64,000 nucleotides of DNA. Source: Streptomyces griseoluteus (GTDB lineage: Bacteria; Actinomycetota; Actinomycetes; Streptomycetales; Streptomycetaceae). The stretch spans positions 59,725 to 123,724 of the forward strand of contig JOBE01000016.1 in assembly GCA_000717735.1 (NCBI GenBank), in the 5' to 3' direction. The position numbers were made by a program, and so were the translations under genes. The notes under the pieces are model-generated. The model was not told the origin of the DNA, did not search any database, and saw only the letters and a program-made list of their open reading frames with translations. This document shows, piece after piece, positions 61,939-64,000 of the stretch (the stretch's first letter is position 1; each line of letters begins with the position of its first letter).

Positions 61939-61985
61939 GATCACCCTCCAATTTGGATGTCGACTGGCATCTATCGTAGACCCGT

Positions 61986-62011
61986 GTTTAGATTGGTTGC
62001 ATAATCTAAAC
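61986..62011. promoter_or_regulatory. Perfect 9-8-9 inverted repeat operator
   Basis: GTTTAGATT and AATCTAAAC flank eight bases, in the 117-bp gap between the divergent tetR and SDR genes. The AT-rich arms stand out from the surrounding GC-rich DNA, as expected for a TetR site overlapping the promoters. Confidence 0.75.
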
Positions 62012-62055
62012 CGTGCGGGCAGCTCGACGGCACCCGCCGAAGACCAGGAGCAGGC

Positions 62056-62748
62056 ATGGAACTGAACAACGCGGTCGCAGTCGTCACGGGCGCCAACCGG
62101 GGCCTCGGACGGCACCTGGCCGCCCAACTCGTGGAGCGCGGCGCGAAGGTGTACGCGGCGGCCCGCCGCCCCGAGACGGTCGACCTGCCGGGCGTGATCC
62201 CGCTGAGGCTCGACGTGACGGACGAGGCATCGATACGTGAGGCCGCCCGCATCGCGTCGGACGCGACCCTGCTGATCAACAACGCGGGCATCTCCACCGG
62301 CGCGACGCTGATCGGAAGCGACACCGACGAGGTGCGCCGGGAGATGGAGACCAACTTCTTCGGCCCGCTCGCCGCGACCCGCGCCTTCGCCCCCGTCATC
62401 GAGGGCAACGGCGGCGGCGCCGTGCTCAACGTCCTGTCCGCCCTGTCCTGGTTCCACCCGGCCGGCCTCGGCTCCTACGCCGCGTCCAAGGCCGCCGCCT
62501 GGGCGCTGACCGGTGCGACGCGCGACGAGCTGGCGCCCCGCGGCATCGCCGTCTCGGCGCTGCACGTCGGCTACATGGACACCGACATGGCCGCCGAGAT
62601 CCCCGCCGACCAGAAGATCGCCGCCGCCGACGTCGCGGCCCAGGCCCTGCACGGCCTCGAGACGGGCCTGCCCGAGATCCTCGCCGACGAGACCAGCCGG
62701 TTCGTCAAGCAGAGCCTGGCCGCCACGCCGCAGCCGAGCGCCGCCTGA
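62056..62748 (+). CDS. Short-chain dehydrogenase/reductase
   Basis: 230 residues, classical SDR. Cofactor motif TGANRGLGRHLA near 11, NNAG near 75, catalytic Ser in SALSW and the YAASK motif near 141. It reduces or oxidises an unknown carbonyl/alcohol with NAD(P). The start has GGAGCAGGC upstream. It is under likely control of the divergent TetR protein; the next gene, a quinone-oxidoreductase-like enzyme, follows 152 bp later on the same strand and may belong to the same response. Confidence 0.92.
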   Translation: MELNNAVAVVTGANRGLGRHLAAQLVERGAKVYAAARRPETVDLPGVIPLRLDVTDEASIREAARIASDATLLINNAGISTGATLIGSDTDEVRREMETNFFGPLAATRAFAPVIEGNGGGAVLNVLSALSWFHPAGLGSYAASKAAAWALTGATRDELAPRGIAVSALHVGYMDTDMAAEIPADQKIAAADVAAQALHGLETGLPEILADETSRFVKQSLAATPQPSAA

Positions 62749-62900
62749 GGCTCCCCGGCCCTGAGGACGGACGCGGCCGAGTGAGCGGTACCCCCGCGCC
62801 ACACCACAGAAAACTACACAAACTGTCGCGTACTGGGAGAGGCCCGGGACGAACGAAGACCCCGCCCCTCCCACGGACGGGAAACGGAACGGAGACGACG

Positions 62901-63905
62901 ATGAAGGCCTTCCTGGTCGAGAAGTACGGCGGCCCGGCCGGGATGCGCGCCGCCGAGGTACCCGACCCGCAGGTGGGCGCCGAGGACGTCCTGGTCGAGA
63001 TCCGGGCGGCGAGCGTCAACCCGCTGGACATCAAACTCCGCGACGGGGCCTTCAAGTCGTTCCTGCCCTACCGTCTCCCGCTCGTCCTGGGCAACGACCT
63101 CGCCGGGAAGGTCGTCCGGATCGGCCCGTCCGTCACCCGCTTCGCGGTGGGCGACGAGGTCTACGCCCGGCCCGACAAGGACCGCATCGGCACCTTCGCC
63201 GAACGCCTCGCCGTCCACCAGGACGACCTGGCCCCGAAGCCGGGCGGCCTCACGATGACCGAGGCCGCCTCCCTCCCCCTGGTCGCCCTCACCGCATGGC
63301 AGGCACTGGTCGAACGGGCACGCGTACGGCCGGGCCAGAAGGTCCTCATCCACGCGGGCGCCGGCGGCCTCGGCTCCGTCGCCGTCCAGCTGGCCAAGGC
63401 ACTGGGCGCGCACGTGGCCACCACCGCGAGCACCGCCAAGGCCGACCTGGTCAGGGAACTCGGTGCGGACGAAGTCGTCGACTACCGCACCCAGGACTTC
63501 GAGACCCTCCTGGAGGGTTACGACGTCGTCCTGGACAGCCTCGGCGGCGAGAACCTCGCCAAATCCCTGCGGATCCTCAAGCCCGGCGGAATGGCCATCA
63601 GCGTCGCGGGCCCGCCCGACGCCGCCTTCGCCCGCGAACTCGGCGCGAACCCGATCCTCCGGCTGGCCATGGGCGCGCTGAGCTTCAGGACCCGGCGCAG
63701 CGCCAAGCGTCAGGGCGTGACGTACTCGTTCCTGTTCATGAAGGCCAGTGGCGCTCAGCTGCGCGAACTCACCACCCTCATCGACGCCGGAAAGATCCGC
63801 CCCGTCGTCGACTGCGCCTTCCCGTTCGACGAGACCCTCCAGGCGATGGATTACGTCGAGAAGGGACGGGCCAAGGCCGGCAAGGTCGTCGTCGCGATGA
63901 GGTGA
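62901..63905 (+). CDS. NADP-dependent MDR oxidoreductase (quinone oxidoreductase-like)
   Basis: 334 residues. The N-terminal GroES-like part (SVNPLDIKLRDGAFK near 36) lacks the zinc Cys set, so it is of the zinc-independent quinone-oxidoreductase type. The Rossmann motif HAGAGGLGSVAVQLAKALG is near 151. It reduces quinones or enones with NADPH. The ATG at 62901 has GGAG seven bases upstream. It is the last gene; the 95 bp behind it end in C-rich low-complexity sequence. Confidence 0.92.
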   Translation: MKAFLVEKYGGPAGMRAAEVPDPQVGAEDVLVEIRAASVNPLDIKLRDGAFKSFLPYRLPLVLGNDLAGKVVRIGPSVTRFAVGDEVYARPDKDRIGTFAERLAVHQDDLAPKPGGLTMTEAASLPLVALTAWQALVERARVRPGQKVLIHAGAGGLGSVAVQLAKALGAHVATTASTAKADLVRELGADEVVDYRTQDFETLLEGYDVVLDSLGGENLAKSLRILKPGGMAISVAGPPDAAFARELGANPILRLAMGALSFRTRRSAKRQGVTYSFLFMKASGAQLRELTTLIDAGKIRPVVDCAFPFDETLQAMDYVEKGRAKAGKVVVAMR

Positions 63906-64000
63906 GGGCGGGAACGATCGCCGGGCACTGGCCGCGGACGACAACGAGAAGCCCCGCACACCCACTCTCTCCCCCTCCCCCACCCCACACCCCCCCCCCC

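Noticed and set aside
63950..64000. C-rich low-complexity tail as a telomere or regulatory element
   Set aside because: Streptomyces telomeres show multiple palindromes, which are absent; a run of C at the very end is more likely a contig edge or assembly artefact.

Overview
The window is a roughly 70% GC, gene-dense actinobacterial chromosome segment, almost certainly Streptomyces. The supporting signs are strong third-position G/C codon use, many GTG starts, ATGA/GTGA overlaps inside operons, and characteristic families: a crotonyl-CoA carboxylase/reductase cluster, a PucR-type regulator, F420-dependent enzymes, DUF1772, and a pcaD-pcaC fusion. I see about 60 genes, no rRNA, tRNA or CRISPR array, no insertion sequence and no intact phage or conjugative module. 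It looks like ordinary chromosome with a more accessory-looking right end. The last ~40 bases are low-complexity C-rich sequence and may be a contig edge.

Layout. 1-9484: the ethylmalonyl-CoA (EMC) pathway locus, consisting of a tandem-domain 3-hydroxyacyl-CoA dehydrogenase, a TetR regulator, and the operon ccr-ecm(meaA)-mcl-mch-mcd. These assimilate acetyl-CoA via crotonyl-CoA and ethylmalonyl-CoA. ccr has a recognisable promoter with an overlapping palindrome and a structured leader of about 270 nt. 9653-11168: phosphatidylserine decarboxylase and phosphatidylserine synthase (phosphatidylethanolamine synthesis), closed by a 42-bp palindromic terminator. 11240-12262: a two-domain GNAT acetyltransferase. 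12361-17278: a complete branched-chain amino-acid type ABC importer (livFGHM plus binding protein), divergent from a PucR-family regulator. 18734-19885: glycerate kinase.

19998-24025: a collinear run of a BCCT transporter, an ADP-ribosylglycohydrolase, a Nudix hydrolase and a sirtuin, which looks like an NAD/ADP-ribose cassette. 24048-26042: alkylation repair (Ada-AlkA fusion plus Ogt). 26118-33079: single-gene units, namely a metallophosphoesterase, YciO/Sua5, a phytoene-desaturase-like FAD enzyme, an inositol-phosphatase-like protein, a lipoate-ligase-like protein with swapped domains, an orphan, and a secreted trypsin-like protease. 33033-40333: reductive pyrimidine/hydantoin catabolism (NCS1 permease, LLM-family F420 oxidoreductase, hydantoinase, class-III aminotransferase, beta-ureidopropionase/nitrilase). 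It is interrupted by two abutting gene relics (an NCS2 permease and an XRE-cupin regulator) and a 22-residue leader-peptide-like ORF.

40570-47350: a helical-repeat protein, a PPOX enzyme, a leaderless divergent XRE/methionine aminopeptidase pair, gamma-glutamyltransferase, a membrane-anchored orphan and a P450. 47826-49391: a secreted alpha/beta hydrolase. 49430-52638: a gluABCD-type glutamate ABC importer. 52811-58523: a hypothetical protein, exonuclease III, an MBL-fold protein, the pcaL fusion, a secreted M23 peptidase and a cation/proton antiporter. 58638-63905: regulator/enzyme pairs. These are TetR/DUF1772 with two CTAG-N5-CTAG sites, an HxlR regulator broken by an in-frame TGA next to an NAD(P)-binding reductase, and TetR/SDR with a perfect 9-8-9 inverted repeat, followed by a quinone-oxidoreductase-like enzyme.

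A recurring feature is short tandem duplication (20-36 bp units) in non-coding DNA at five places. Functions given below rest on motifs and family recognition by eye; no database search was run.
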